In this document: positions 29,736-37,872 of the stretch, one piece after another
Position numbering within the stretch: position 1 is the stretch's first letter
Layout: every line of letters begins with the position of its first letter
Source: Leptospira dzoumogneensis
Lineage (GTDB): Bacteria; Spirochaetota; Leptospiria; Leptospirales; Leptospiraceae
Assembly: GCF_004770895.1 (NCBI RefSeq)
Contig: NZ_RQHS01000019.1
Location: 620,001-684,000 of the forward strand
DNA: 64,000 nt
Reading direction: 5' to 3'
The notes under the pieces: generated by a model
What the model saw: the letters and a program-made list of their open reading frames with translations, nothing else
Told to the model about the DNA's origin: nothing
Database searches by the model: none
Program-made: the position numbers and the translations under genes

Positions 29736-30976
29736 TGGACTTATTACGTTTTATTACTGCAGGAAGTGTAGACGACGGAAAATCCACTTTGATCGGTCGT
29801 CTTTTGTACGATAGCAAATCGGTATTCCAAGACCAATTAGAAGCGATCGAAAAAACGGGTCAAGTGAATGGTCAGATCAATTTAGCTCTTCTAACGGATG
29901 GATTAAAAGCGGAGAGAGAGCAAGGGATCACAATTGATGTGGCTTATAAATACTTCTCTACTCCTAAAAGAAAATTCATCATCGCGGATGCTCCTGGGCA
30001 TATACAGTACACTCGAAACATGGTGACCGGTGCTTCTAACTCCGAATTAGCGATCATTCTGATCGATTCTCGTAAGGGAGTGATCGAACAGACTTATAGA
30101 CATTCTTATATAGCTTCTTTATTAAAAATCCCTCATGTAGTTATTTGCGTGAATAAGATGGACTTAGTGGATTTTTCCAAAGAACGTTTCGAAGAGATCG
30201 TGGAAGATTATAAAAACTTCGCCTCCGATCTGGATTTTAAAGGTTTGGAGTTCATACCGATTTCCGCCCTGAATGGGGATAATGTTGTGGATACTTCTCC
30301 GAACATGACATGGTGGAAAGGTAAAACTCTTCTGGGTTATTTGGAAGATCTAGAGATCGAAGTGGATGAAACAAAACACGAGCCTAGATTCCCGGTTCAA
30401 TATGTGATCCGTCCTCAGACGGAAGAGCACCATGATTACAGGGGATATGCCGGTCAGGTCAGAAGCGGCGTTTTCAAAAAGGGAGACGATATTGCAGTTC
30501 TTCCCAGCGGATTACGCTCTAAGATCAAATCGATCAATACTTATGAAAGCGAAGTAGAAGAAGCTTTCGCTCCAATGTCTGTTACTATTCTTCTGGAAGA
30601 CGAAATTGATATTAGCCGCGGTGACATGCTCGTGGTAGACAAACACCAGCCTACCGTCTCTCAGGATCTGGAAGCTGAGGTTTGTTGGATGGATGCCAAG
30701 TCTTTGGTCCCGGGAAATAAATATCTTTTAAGACAAACCACTGGTTCCGTAAAATCCGCAGTTAAGGAAATTTCCTTTAGGATAGATATCCAAACCCACG
30801 AAAAATTAGAATCTTCCCAGCTTGCTTTGAATGAGATCGGAAGGATCAAGATCAGAACTGCGAAACCTATTGCGTTCGATAGTTATTCCGAAAATCGCGG
30901 AACAGGAAGTTTCGTTTTGGTGGACGAGGGTACCAATAATACTGTGGGCGCCGGAATGATCGTAGGAGCCTACTGA
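29735..30976 (+). CDS. cysN: Sulfate adenylyltransferase subunit 1 (GTPase)
   Basis: GTPase subunit that drives APS synthesis. 413 residues. G1 GSVDDGKSTLIGRLLYDSK (about 10), G3 DAPGHIQYTRNM (about 85) and G4 NKMDLV are intact. There is no C-terminal APS kinase domain, so this is CysN and not a CysNC fusion, in agreement with the APS-type reductase encoded upstream. The stop lies 9 bases before the cobA ATG. Confidence 0.96.
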   Translation: MDLLRFITAGSVDDGKSTLIGRLLYDSKSVFQDQLEAIEKTGQVNGQINLALLTDGLKAEREQGITIDVAYKYFSTPKRKFIIADAPGHIQYTRNMVTGASNSELAIILIDSRKGVIEQTYRHSYIASLLKIPHVVICVNKMDLVDFSKERFEEIVEDYKNFASDLDFKGLEFIPISALNGDNVVDTSPNMTWWKGKTLLGYLEDLEIEVDETKHEPRFPVQYVIRPQTEEHHDYRGYAGQVRSGVFKKGDDIAVLPSGLRSKIKSINTYESEVEEAFAPMSVTILLEDEIDISRGDMLVVDKHQPTVSQDLEAEVCWMDAKSLVPGNKYLLRQTTGSVKSAVKEISFRIDIQTHEKLESSQLALNEIGRIKIRTAKPIAFDSYSENRGTGSFVLVDEGTNNTVGAGMIVGAY

Positions 30977-30985
30977 TCTAATTTG

Positions 30986-31762
30986 ATGAATACCGGTATT
31001 GGAAAAGTATATTTGGTCGGAGCAGGTCCCGGAAATCCGGAACTAATGACCTTAAAAGCCCTAAGAATATTAGAAAAAGCGGAAGTAATTCTTTACGATG
31101 CTTTATTAGATTCTTCCTTTTTGGAATATTTTCCTTCTTCTTCTATCGTTCATTATGTGGGTAAAAGGGCAGGGCAGCATTCAGCAACCCAAGAGGAGAT
31201 CCAGGAACTGATCGTTCGGTATTCTCTCCAAGGTAAAACGGTTGTACGTTTAAAAGGAGGAGATCCTTTCGTATTCGGCCGCGGCGGAGAAGAATTACTC
31301 ACATTAAGAAAACATAAAATTCCTTACGAGATCGTTCCGGGTGTAAGCGCATTAAGCGCAGGATCTTCCGGAGCTGGTTTCCCTCTTACACATAGAGGAT
31401 TGTCCAGACAGGTACTGATCATGGATGGTCATACCGTTTTGCAGGAAGATACCGATTGGAAATGGTTTGCGGAGTTTAAGGGAACGATCGCTCTATTTAT
31501 GGGAACTTCTTCCATTGTACAGATCTCTAAAAATTTGATCGATAACGGAGCTTCTCCTCTTGTTCCCGTAGCTTTGGTAGAGAACGCGAGTTTAAAAAAC
31601 CAGAAGACAACCGTCACTAGTTTGGGTAGAATTATAGAAGAAGGTCTATCCAAACAAAGTTCGGGGCCTGGAATTATTTATATAGGGCCTGTTGTACATC
31701 TTATCGGAGAAAATCCAGAGCTGGACTTTCAAGGATATGCTTCTCAAGGAGAAGAAGTATGA
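30986..31762 (+). CDS. cobA: Uroporphyrinogen-III C-methyltransferase
   Basis: Methylates uroporphyrinogen III twice with SAM to give precorrin-2, the branch point for siroheme and B12. 258 residues. Motifs: VGAGPGNPEL near the start, VVRLKGGDPFVFGRGGEE (about 84) and VPGVSALSAGSSGAGFPLTHRG (about 130), all SUMT hallmarks. ATG 30986 is used; the in-frame TTG at 30983 directly before it is an alternative. In this operon it supplies siroheme for the sulfite reductase. Its last codons overlap the next gene (ATGA at 31759-31762). Confidence 0.94.
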   Translation: MNTGIGKVYLVGAGPGNPELMTLKALRILEKAEVILYDALLDSSFLEYFPSSSIVHYVGKRAGQHSATQEEIQELIVRYSLQGKTVVRLKGGDPFVFGRGGEELLTLRKHKIPYEIVPGVSALSAGSSGAGFPLTHRGLSRQVLIMDGHTVLQEDTDWKWFAEFKGTIALFMGTSSIVQISKNLIDNGASPLVPVALVENASLKNQKTTVTSLGRIIEEGLSKQSSGPGIIYIGPVVHLIGENPELDFQGYASQGEEV

Positions 31763-32358
31763 ACCAACTTCTTCCTGTTTTTATAAAATTAGAAAATAAA
31801 AAGGTGTTAGTAGTAGGAGGGGGAAATGTCGCCCTCGAAAAATTACAACATCTGAAAGATACAGGCTGTGCTCTAACGGTTATCTCTAAAGAATTCAAAT
31901 CGGAAACCGTTCGTATGCTTTCTTCCGTGAAAGATGCAAAGATAGAAACAAGAGAAGTCCGGATTTCCGATCTGGACGGTTTCGATCTGGTATATTCCGC
32001 TACGAACGATAGACAGACCAATCGTGACTTGGTTGAATACGCCAAACTAAAAAAGATCTGGATCAATTGTGCGGACGATCCTTCACTTTGTGATTTTTAT
32101 TCTTCCGCATATTTTGACAGGGGGCCGATCCGTGTAGCGGTTTCCACTCAAGGAGGGTTCGCTGGACTTGCAGGGACCATCCGCACCATTCTAGAGGAGA
32201 TCCTGCCCGAGGATCATGACCCGGAATTGGAAAATTTATTAGAAATCCGTAATTTAAGTAAGAGTAAACTGGGAGATCCCGAAAAAAGAAAAGCGGCTCT
32301 CAAATTCCTGCTTGGAGAGTTCAAAGAGAAATATCTCTCCGCGGATAAGAAATCATAG
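31759..32358 (+). CDS. Precorrin-2 dehydrogenase / sirohydrochlorin ferrochelatase (Met8, CysG N-terminal type)
   Basis: Oxidises precorrin-2 with NAD+ and inserts iron to give siroheme. 199 residues: an N-terminal Rossmann domain with VLVVGGGNVALEKL (about 15), the catalytic aspartate region NCADDPSLCDFYSSA (about 95) and the helical tail with VSTQGGFAGLAGTIR. In E. coli this activity is fused to CobA in CysG; here the two parts are separate adjacent genes. It is coupled to cobA and lies 30 bases before cysI. Confidence 0.92.
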   Translation: MNQLLPVFIKLENKKVLVVGGGNVALEKLQHLKDTGCALTVISKEFKSETVRMLSSVKDAKIETREVRISDLDGFDLVYSATNDRQTNRDLVEYAKLKKIWINCADDPSLCDFYSSAYFDRGPIRVAVSTQGGFAGLAGTIRTILEEILPEDHDPELENLLEIRNLSKSKLGDPEKRKAALKFLLGEFKEKYLSADKKS

Positions 32359-32388
32359 AAAGCTATTCCAAAAGGACGAATACGATCG

Positions 32389-34074
32389 ATGTCAGAACAA
32401 AAAGAACTTAGCGAAGTCGAGCATATTAAAACCGCCTCTAGGGGACTAAGAGGAAAGATCGGTACTGCTATCGAAACAGGTGCAGATGGATTCGAGGAAG
32501 ATGACAAACAATTGATCAAATTCCACGGAATGTACCAGCAAAAGGACAGGGACCGTAGAAAAGACGATGCCGGAGAATTCATAGAGAACCCAACCTCCTT
32601 TATGATCCGAGGCAGGATCCCTGGAGGTAGACTTACTTCTGACCAATACATGGTATGGGACGATCTAGCGGATAAATTCGGCGGTGGGGCTTTACGTTTA
32701 ACTACTAGACAGTCCATCCAAATGCACACGATCCTTTTAAAAGATCTGAAACCGATCATGCAGGCGGTCCATAAGGTGAATCTTTCCACTATGGGAGCAT
32801 GCGGTGACGTTGTGCGTAACGTGACTCAAGCTTTGAACCCTTGGGGAAACAAAGAACTTACCCAATTAGATCCGATCGCTCAATTATTATCCGATCATTT
32901 TAAATATAAGAGTAATGCATACGCTGAACTTTGGTTAGGTGAAAGCCAGCTTAATAAAGAAGATGAACCTGATCCGATTTACGGAACCACTTATCTTCCT
33001 AGAAAGTTCAAAATAGCGGTTACACTCGCAGGAAATAACTCAGTCGATATTTATACGAATGATATGGGATTTGCAGCTACATTGGATGCGAATGGTAAGA
33101 TAGACGGTTATTTCGCTTTCGCAGGCGGCGGACTAGGAATGACCCATAATAAGGCTGAGACTTATCCTAGAGCTGCGGACTTACTCGGTTGGATCCCTGA
33201 AAACGATCTGATCTCCGTTGCGGAAGGTATAGTAACTTCACATAGGGATTTCGGAGATCGTACGAATCGTAAACATGCTCGTTTGAAATATGTTTTAGCG
33301 GAGAAGGGTGTGGAATGGTTCCGCTCCGAAGTAGAACGTAGATCCGGTGCAAAATTCGATATAGATCGTAAACTTCCTAAATGGGAAACTCCAAACTATC
33401 TAGGTTGGACAGAAAGAGCGGACGGAACTCTTGCATTAGGATTCCATACTCTTTCCGGAAGGATCAAAGACTTCCCTGAAAAACCTTTAAAGACCGCTTT
33501 AAAAGATATTATTTCCACTTTCAAACTGAATGTGCAGGTAACTGCGGATCAGGACTTAGTTCTGATGGGGATCAAAAAAGAAGATAAAGAGAAATTAGAA
33601 GCTAAATTAAAAGAATATAATATTAATCCGGCTTCTCCAAAACCTTTATATGATCGTGCACTTGCTTGTCCTGCACTTCCTACCTGCGGATTAGCATTGA
33701 CCGAATCCGAGAGAACTTTCCCTCAGCTATTGGAATCCATCCAAAAAGTGATCGATAAACTGGATCTGAACGACAGAGCTCCTATCGTGAGAATGACAGG
33801 ATGTCCTAACGGTTGTGCAAGACCTTATTCCGCAGAAGTTGGTATCGTCGGCCAGCAAGCAGGTGGAAAATATTCCTTATTCTTTGGAGGAAATCCGGAA
33901 GGAACCAAAGTGGGCGACTATGTTGCTAAGAAGGTTCCATTCGCGGATATTCCCGTCCAACTAGAGAAAGCATTCGAGGTTTGGAAAAAAGAAGGAAACC
34001 CGAACGAAAGATTCGGGGACTTTGCTGCTCGATATTCCTTAGATAAGTTCAGGGAATTGTTAGGGGCGATGTAA
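32389..34074 (+). CDS. cysI: Assimilatory sulfite reductase, siroheme [4Fe-4S] hemoprotein subunit
   Basis: Six-electron reduction of sulfite to sulfide. 561 residues with the two nitrite/sulfite reductase repeats. The cluster and siroheme ligands are in LACPALPTCGLALTES (about 427) and MTGCPNGCARP (about 468). The siroheme-binding arginines lie in LRLTTRQSIQMH. There is no cysJ flavoprotein in the operon, so electrons may come from ferredoxin or from a reductase encoded elsewhere; the enzyme could equally be called a ferredoxin-type reductase. ATG 32389 has AAAGGA at 32371-32376. A strong terminator follows. Confidence 0.93.
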   Translation: MSEQKELSEVEHIKTASRGLRGKIGTAIETGADGFEEDDKQLIKFHGMYQQKDRDRRKDDAGEFIENPTSFMIRGRIPGGRLTSDQYMVWDDLADKFGGGALRLTTRQSIQMHTILLKDLKPIMQAVHKVNLSTMGACGDVVRNVTQALNPWGNKELTQLDPIAQLLSDHFKYKSNAYAELWLGESQLNKEDEPDPIYGTTYLPRKFKIAVTLAGNNSVDIYTNDMGFAATLDANGKIDGYFAFAGGGLGMTHNKAETYPRAADLLGWIPENDLISVAEGIVTSHRDFGDRTNRKHARLKYVLAEKGVEWFRSEVERRSGAKFDIDRKLPKWETPNYLGWTERADGTLALGFHTLSGRIKDFPEKPLKTALKDIISTFKLNVQVTADQDLVLMGIKKEDKEKLEAKLKEYNINPASPKPLYDRALACPALPTCGLALTESERTFPQLLESIQKVIDKLDLNDRAPIVRMTGCPNGCARPYSAEVGIVGQQAGGKYSLFFGGNPEGTKVGDYVAKKVPFADIPVQLEKAFEVWKKEGNPNERFGDFAARYSLDKFRELLGAM

Positions 34075-34088
34075 ACCGACTCTTGTTA

Positions 34089-34116
34089 AAAGCGCTCCGA
34101 TCGGGGCGCTTTTTTG
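34089..34116. terminator. Shared terminator between cysI and the beta-propeller gene
   Basis: Stem AAAAGCGCTCC / GGGGCGCTTTT with loop GATC and one T-G pair, ending in a T run on the plus strand and preceded by A on the minus side. It lies between convergent stops (34074 and 34118), so it probably serves both directions. Confidence 0.85.
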
Positions 34117-34117
34117 T

Positions 34118-35218
34118 TTAAAAAAACATCTCCAGAGTTTCAAACTTCCACTTCCAAATTTTTTGAGAAGAAAATCCTGCAAGTAAAACCCCGGATCCGT
34201 ACTGCAAAGCAGAAGTAATCGATCCCAATTTATCCGAAGTGTTATCCATCAAAGAAAGGCTAATATCTCCTTCTTCATTTATGGAAAGGATATAAGCTAA
34301 TTCTCCTTCTAAGGGTTTAAAGAAGAACGGAAGTGCGGCAATTGCCTTTTTTAAAAGTGGAAAGTTTTGTATCTTATCGATTGCGATATGTCTGGGAGAA
34401 GATAAAGCGATCCAGAAATTTTTCTGAGAGTCGGAACTGATCAGTGCAGGGCTTCCGGGAAGATGTGTGATAAGGAACTGATCTTTGCCTGCCTTCTTCC
34501 CTTTTAACCAAAAACGAGAAACACGATGCCTGTACTTTTCTCCAAAGACCAAAAAGTCTTCGGAAGAAGATAAACTGATGCCGGTCGGATGATATAGATC
34601 CTCTAAAACCGTTTTTACTTCTTGGGTTCTCGGATCATAAGAAAGAATTCTACCGTTTGGTTTGGATTCTAATTCTTCCAAATAAGAATCGTCGTAAGAA
34701 AACTTTCGACTTACTTCCGTAAAATAAACGGTTCCATCGGATCCAATATCTAAACCATATAGATTTGTTAACGGATTTCCTTCCGAATCTTCTCTAAGAA
34801 GGACGTTCTCATTTCCTTTAGAGTCATAAAATGCAAGTCCTAGTCCGGAGACGCAGGCGACTAAATTTTCTTTTCCATCGAATACGATCCCCAATACTCT
34901 TCCGGAAGTTTTAGCGAATAATTCGGTTTGTCCGTCGGTTTTGATCTTATAAATATTTCCGTCGTAGGAGCCTGTATAAATAGATCCTCTAGAATCAATT
35001 GCAAGACCGAACGGTTTTTCTATAGGGGATTTTTCGTTTACTACATTAGAAATAAATAATATATCTCTTTCTTCTTGGCGGATAATATCGTCGGGATCGT
35101 AATCTGTCGGATCGGTTTTGCTCCAACCGAATAGAATAAAGGTCCCGAAAATTAGGAATAGAAAAGTAGAAGGAATAAGTATCCTGACAGTTGTATTGGA
35201 AAGGGATCTACGGAACAT
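34118..35218 (-). CDS. Membrane-anchored SMP-30/strictosidine-synthase-like beta-propeller protein
   Basis: 366 residues: an N-terminal signal anchor (about 12-32) and then repeated propeller blades with the pattern of SMP-30/gluconolactonase and APMAP-like proteins (PFGLAIDSRGSIYTGSYDG, LYGLDIGSDGTVYFTEVS, YHPTGISLSSSEDFLVFGEK, HRVSRFWLKG). The SRK-F-DD and FxE-Y-R sequences are those of the strictosidine synthase-like branch. The enzymatic role is not established in bacteria, and a binding or hydrolase function is possible. The start overlaps the stop of the M23 peptidase gene by one base, so the two are co-expressed. Confidence 0.78.
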   Translation of the reverse strand: MFRRSLSNTTVRILIPSTFLFLIFGTFILFGWSKTDPTDYDPDDIIRQEERDILFISNVVNEKSPIEKPFGLAIDSRGSIYTGSYDGNIYKIKTDGQTELFAKTSGRVLGIVFDGKENLVACVSGLGLAFYDSKGNENVLLREDSEGNPLTNLYGLDIGSDGTVYFTEVSRKFSYDDSYLEELESKPNGRILSYDPRTQEVKTVLEDLYHPTGISLSSSEDFLVFGEKYRHRVSRFWLKGKKAGKDQFLITHLPGSPALISSDSQKNFWIALSSPRHIAIDKIQNFPLLKKAIAALPFFFKPLEGELAYILSINEEGDISLSLMDNTSDKLGSITSALQYGSGVLLAGFSSQKIWKWKFETLEMFF

Positions 35219-36129
35219 CAGACATGACCCTTAAATATGGGCCTCTGTCTCAAACTATTTCTCAACACCTCAAAATGTAAATGAAATCCGGTGGCTCTTC
35301 CGCTCATTCCGACTTCTCCGATCAATTGTCCTTTTTTGACCCTTGCGCCCGGAGAAACCAACAGCTTGCTTAAATGTCCGTACTTGGTTTCGTAACCCAA
35401 TCCATGTTTTAAAACGATCAGACTTCCGTAACCGCCTCTTGTTCCGGAAAAGGAAACTTCTCCATCTGCTGATGCATATACCGGAGTTCCTTCCTCCGCC
35501 GCTAGATCAATGCCGCCGTGAAAGGTATCCTTTTTAGTGAAAGGATCCTTTCTTCTTCCGAACTTTGAACTGACTCTTCCTTCTTCCGCTAACGGATCCG
35601 AGAATACTAATCCGTAAAAAAAGTTTTTCTCTTCTTTAGGTAATCCTCTTCCTGGAACGAACCAGGATTTTCTGAGGTCATCATAGTATAAGAATTTGGG
35701 AGAGATCCGAAAACGGGCCGCGACTTTTTTGCGTCCGGATTCGTCGGGAGAATGTTCTTCCGAGTCGTAAACTCCTCTCATATTCGGGATCAAAAGTTCC
35801 ATCCCGGAATAGATGTCTTGGGGAGAGGCTAATTCGTTTACGGAGGAAAGAGTGTCCAAGTCCATTCCGGTCCTGGCCATGATCTTAAAAAAAGTATCCT
35901 TGGGTCCTACTTTGTAGACTAGGAATCTAAGATGGACCAGATCTTTTTGGGCTAAGTTGGAAACCGAAATTTGAAGGTTATATTTTATCTCTTCTCTGAC
36001 TCGGATGATCTTAGTATCCGAATATTCTAAACTTTTTAAGGGAAGGCGATCGTAAACCGCGTGGACCTCGTTTAGAGAGATTAGTATGAGTGCGGATAAT
36101 AAAATGAGATGTCTTTTGAAGGAAGGCAT
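35218..36129 (-). CDS. Secreted M23-family (LytM) metallopeptidase with LysM-like domain
   Basis: 303 residues. Signal peptide (about 1-24, ending VHA), a LysM-like segment (about 72-115, YKVGPKDTFFKIMARTGM ... GMELLIPN) and a C-terminal M23 domain. The zinc ligands are visible: first His and Asp in HGGIDLAAEEGTP (about 203), the GHLSKLL loop, and the last His pair in HLHFEV (about 281). All catalytic residues are present, so it should cut peptide cross-links in peptidoglycan. It is first of a two-gene unit with the propeller protein. It is divergent from the CPBP protease gene 79 bases away. Confidence 0.9.
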   Translation of the reverse strand: MPSFKRHLILLSALILISLNEVHAVYDRLPLKSLEYSDTKIIRVREEIKYNLQISVSNLAQKDLVHLRFLVYKVGPKDTFFKIMARTGMDLDTLSSVNELASPQDIYSGMELLIPNMRGVYDSEEHSPDESGRKKVAARFRISPKFLYYDDLRKSWFVPGRGLPKEEKNFFYGLVFSDPLAEEGRVSSKFGRRKDPFTKKDTFHGGIDLAAEEGTPVYASADGEVSFSGTRGGYGSLIVLKHGLGYETKYGHLSKLLVSPGARVKKGQLIGEVGMSGRATGFHLHFEVLRNSLRQRPIFKGHV

Positions 36130-36208
36130 ATCTTTTCTCTAGTCGGCAGATTATAAAAAAACAATGACGCAAAAAATCCCCCATAAATGATTGGAAGGGC
36201 CCTTTGGA

Positions 36209-37069
36209 ATGGATTTAGAAAAGGAAGATCAAAAACTCGCTCCCGGCAGAGACGTTCTGCTCATGGGTCTGATCCAGGTTTTCATACTGTTCATCGGTAT
36301 GTATTCCTATATGAGGGTCACCAGATTCCAAGTGGAGAGCACCTTATCTCTCAAGGCTCCTAAACAAAACTTCGTTAAAACAAAAGAAGTAGTAAACACG
36401 GTATCTTCGGAAGTGGCTTGGAATGAACCTGCCTCCGCCGAAAAAGCAGTTAGAGAATATACCGAATTCGTAGTCACTAAACGTCCTTGGCTATTGTCTT
36501 TGGACAGGATTATTTGGGGATTATGCTTTCTGGTCCCTTCCTACTTTTTTATCCGAAAGATCGCTAGAATAGAAACTGCGGAATTCACGGATTCTGCAAA
36601 CGGCAGAGATATTTTAGCAGGAGTTGCAACCGGCTTTGCTACATTCTGTTTTGTGAATGTAGCTAGCAGTCTGATCTTTTTTATCATAGGCAAACCCCAA
36701 TCCAATTATTTGGAGATCATCCTTACTAAAAATCTTTTCTTAAATTGGAAATTATTAGGATGGACCTTACTTGCTATCGCATTTGGAGCGGGGATCTTTG
36801 AGGAATTTTTCTTTAGAGGATTTTTACTAAAATACTTCGAGGAAAAGAACCTAGGTTCCATAGGACTCATTATAACTTCGGTAATTTTCGGAGTGGTCCA
36901 TTTTAACGGGGGATCTTATGTGGCTCCGATCCTTCTTATATTCGTGGGACTTTCATTCGGAATTTCTTATTTAAAAACCGGTAATATATGGGTGCCTGTG
37001 ACTGCACATATCACTTATAATGCATCCATGCTTTTGGCCGGATTTCTGCTTGGGGATCGGATCTCTTAA
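36209..37069 (+). CDS. CPBP-family intramembrane glutamic protease
   Basis: 286 residues with about seven or eight helices. The family motifs are present: FEEFFFRGFLL (about 199, catalytic EExxxR), FGVVHFNGG (about 232, His) and HITYNASM near the end. Such proteins process prenylated or other membrane proteins, or confer self-immunity to peptides. ATG 36209 with AAGGG at 36195-36199 is chosen over TTG 36191. The stop overlaps the next start (TAATG). Confidence 0.88.
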   Translation: MDLEKEDQKLAPGRDVLLMGLIQVFILFIGMYSYMRVTRFQVESTLSLKAPKQNFVKTKEVVNTVSSEVAWNEPASAEKAVREYTEFVVTKRPWLLSLDRIIWGLCFLVPSYFFIRKIARIETAEFTDSANGRDILAGVATGFATFCFVNVASSLIFFIIGKPQSNYLEIILTKNLFLNWKLLGWTLLAIAFGAGIFEEFFFRGFLLKYFEEKNLGSIGLIITSVIFGVVHFNGGSYVAPILLIFVGLSFGISYLKTGNIWVPVTAHITYNASMLLAGFLLGDRIS

Positions 37070-37863
37070 TGAACATGCAAAAAAGATTTAAACATAAAAT
37101 CCTAAAGACATTATTCGTATTTTTCTTTCTATCTTCCTTCTCCCATGTTTATGCGGGTGAAGTTTTCGAACTAGAAGGCGAGCCCGGTGAGAACGATACC
37201 AGACTTCTTTCCGCATTGAATCGATTGACTTATGATAGAGTATTATCCAACCAAAACACGAAAGGTTTTGCGTTTAGATATACTTCTAAATGGTATTCTC
37301 CCCTACAGTTGGATGTATTCGTTTTGGGATTGGCAAAAAGAGAGAAGATGAGTTTGATCCGAATTGAATCTTCTAAAAAGGGAGCCGAAAGGGTTTTTAG
37401 GAATTTTCTACAGGAAGAACTTACTAAAAAAGAATTAACCGGAGGGCTTACGAATTATACCGATGTTTCGGAAGACGCAAAGTTCGAACCTTATCGTAAA
37501 AGTTATTTTTGGAGTGAGTCTTTGGCATTGGTCCAACCTGCTGCTTCCGTTTTTTATAACTCTTACAAATCTCCGGTATATGGGGGTTCGGATAGGCTCA
37601 AAAGTATGTTCGGTTATATCGGTCTAGATCTTTTACTCGCAGGGATAGGATATTATTACGCTACCACTACGATGGAAAAAAACAGCGCTCTTGAATCTTA
37701 TTTCTTAAAGCCTACTGCTTCCGGAAACGTTTTGGATTCTCCCGGTGCTCCCGTGTTTATCGGTTTACTAGTACTTCCTAGATTGTATAGAATGATCGGC
37801 GGTTGGCAGGATACGTATACCCATAATCGGATCATGGAGATTTCGGTTTCCAAATCATTTTAA
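37069..37863 (+). CDS. Secreted protein of unknown function
   Basis: 264 residues with a signal peptide (about 1-29, ending HVYAG). The mature part has a conserved-looking middle (FAFRYTSKWYSPLQLDVFVL) and a weakly hydrophobic stretch near 190-215 (LDLLLAGIGYYYATTT) that could be a membrane contact. I do not recognise the family. It is translationally coupled to the CPBP protease (1-base overlap) and followed 9 bases later by the CLC gene, so the three are likely one transcript. A partner or substrate of the protease is possible. A second ATG at 37075 could be the real start. Confidence 0.6.
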   Translation: MNMQKRFKHKILKTLFVFFFLSSFSHVYAGEVFELEGEPGENDTRLLSALNRLTYDRVLSNQNTKGFAFRYTSKWYSPLQLDVFVLGLAKREKMSLIRIESSKKGAERVFRNFLQEELTKKELTGGLTNYTDVSEDAKFEPYRKSYFWSESLALVQPAASVFYNSYKSPVYGGSDRLKSMFGYIGLDLLLAGIGYYYATTTMEKNSALESYFLKPTASGNVLDSPGAPVFIGLLVLPRLYRMIGGWQDTYTHNRIMEISVSKSF

Positions 37864-37872
37864 GGATCCTTT

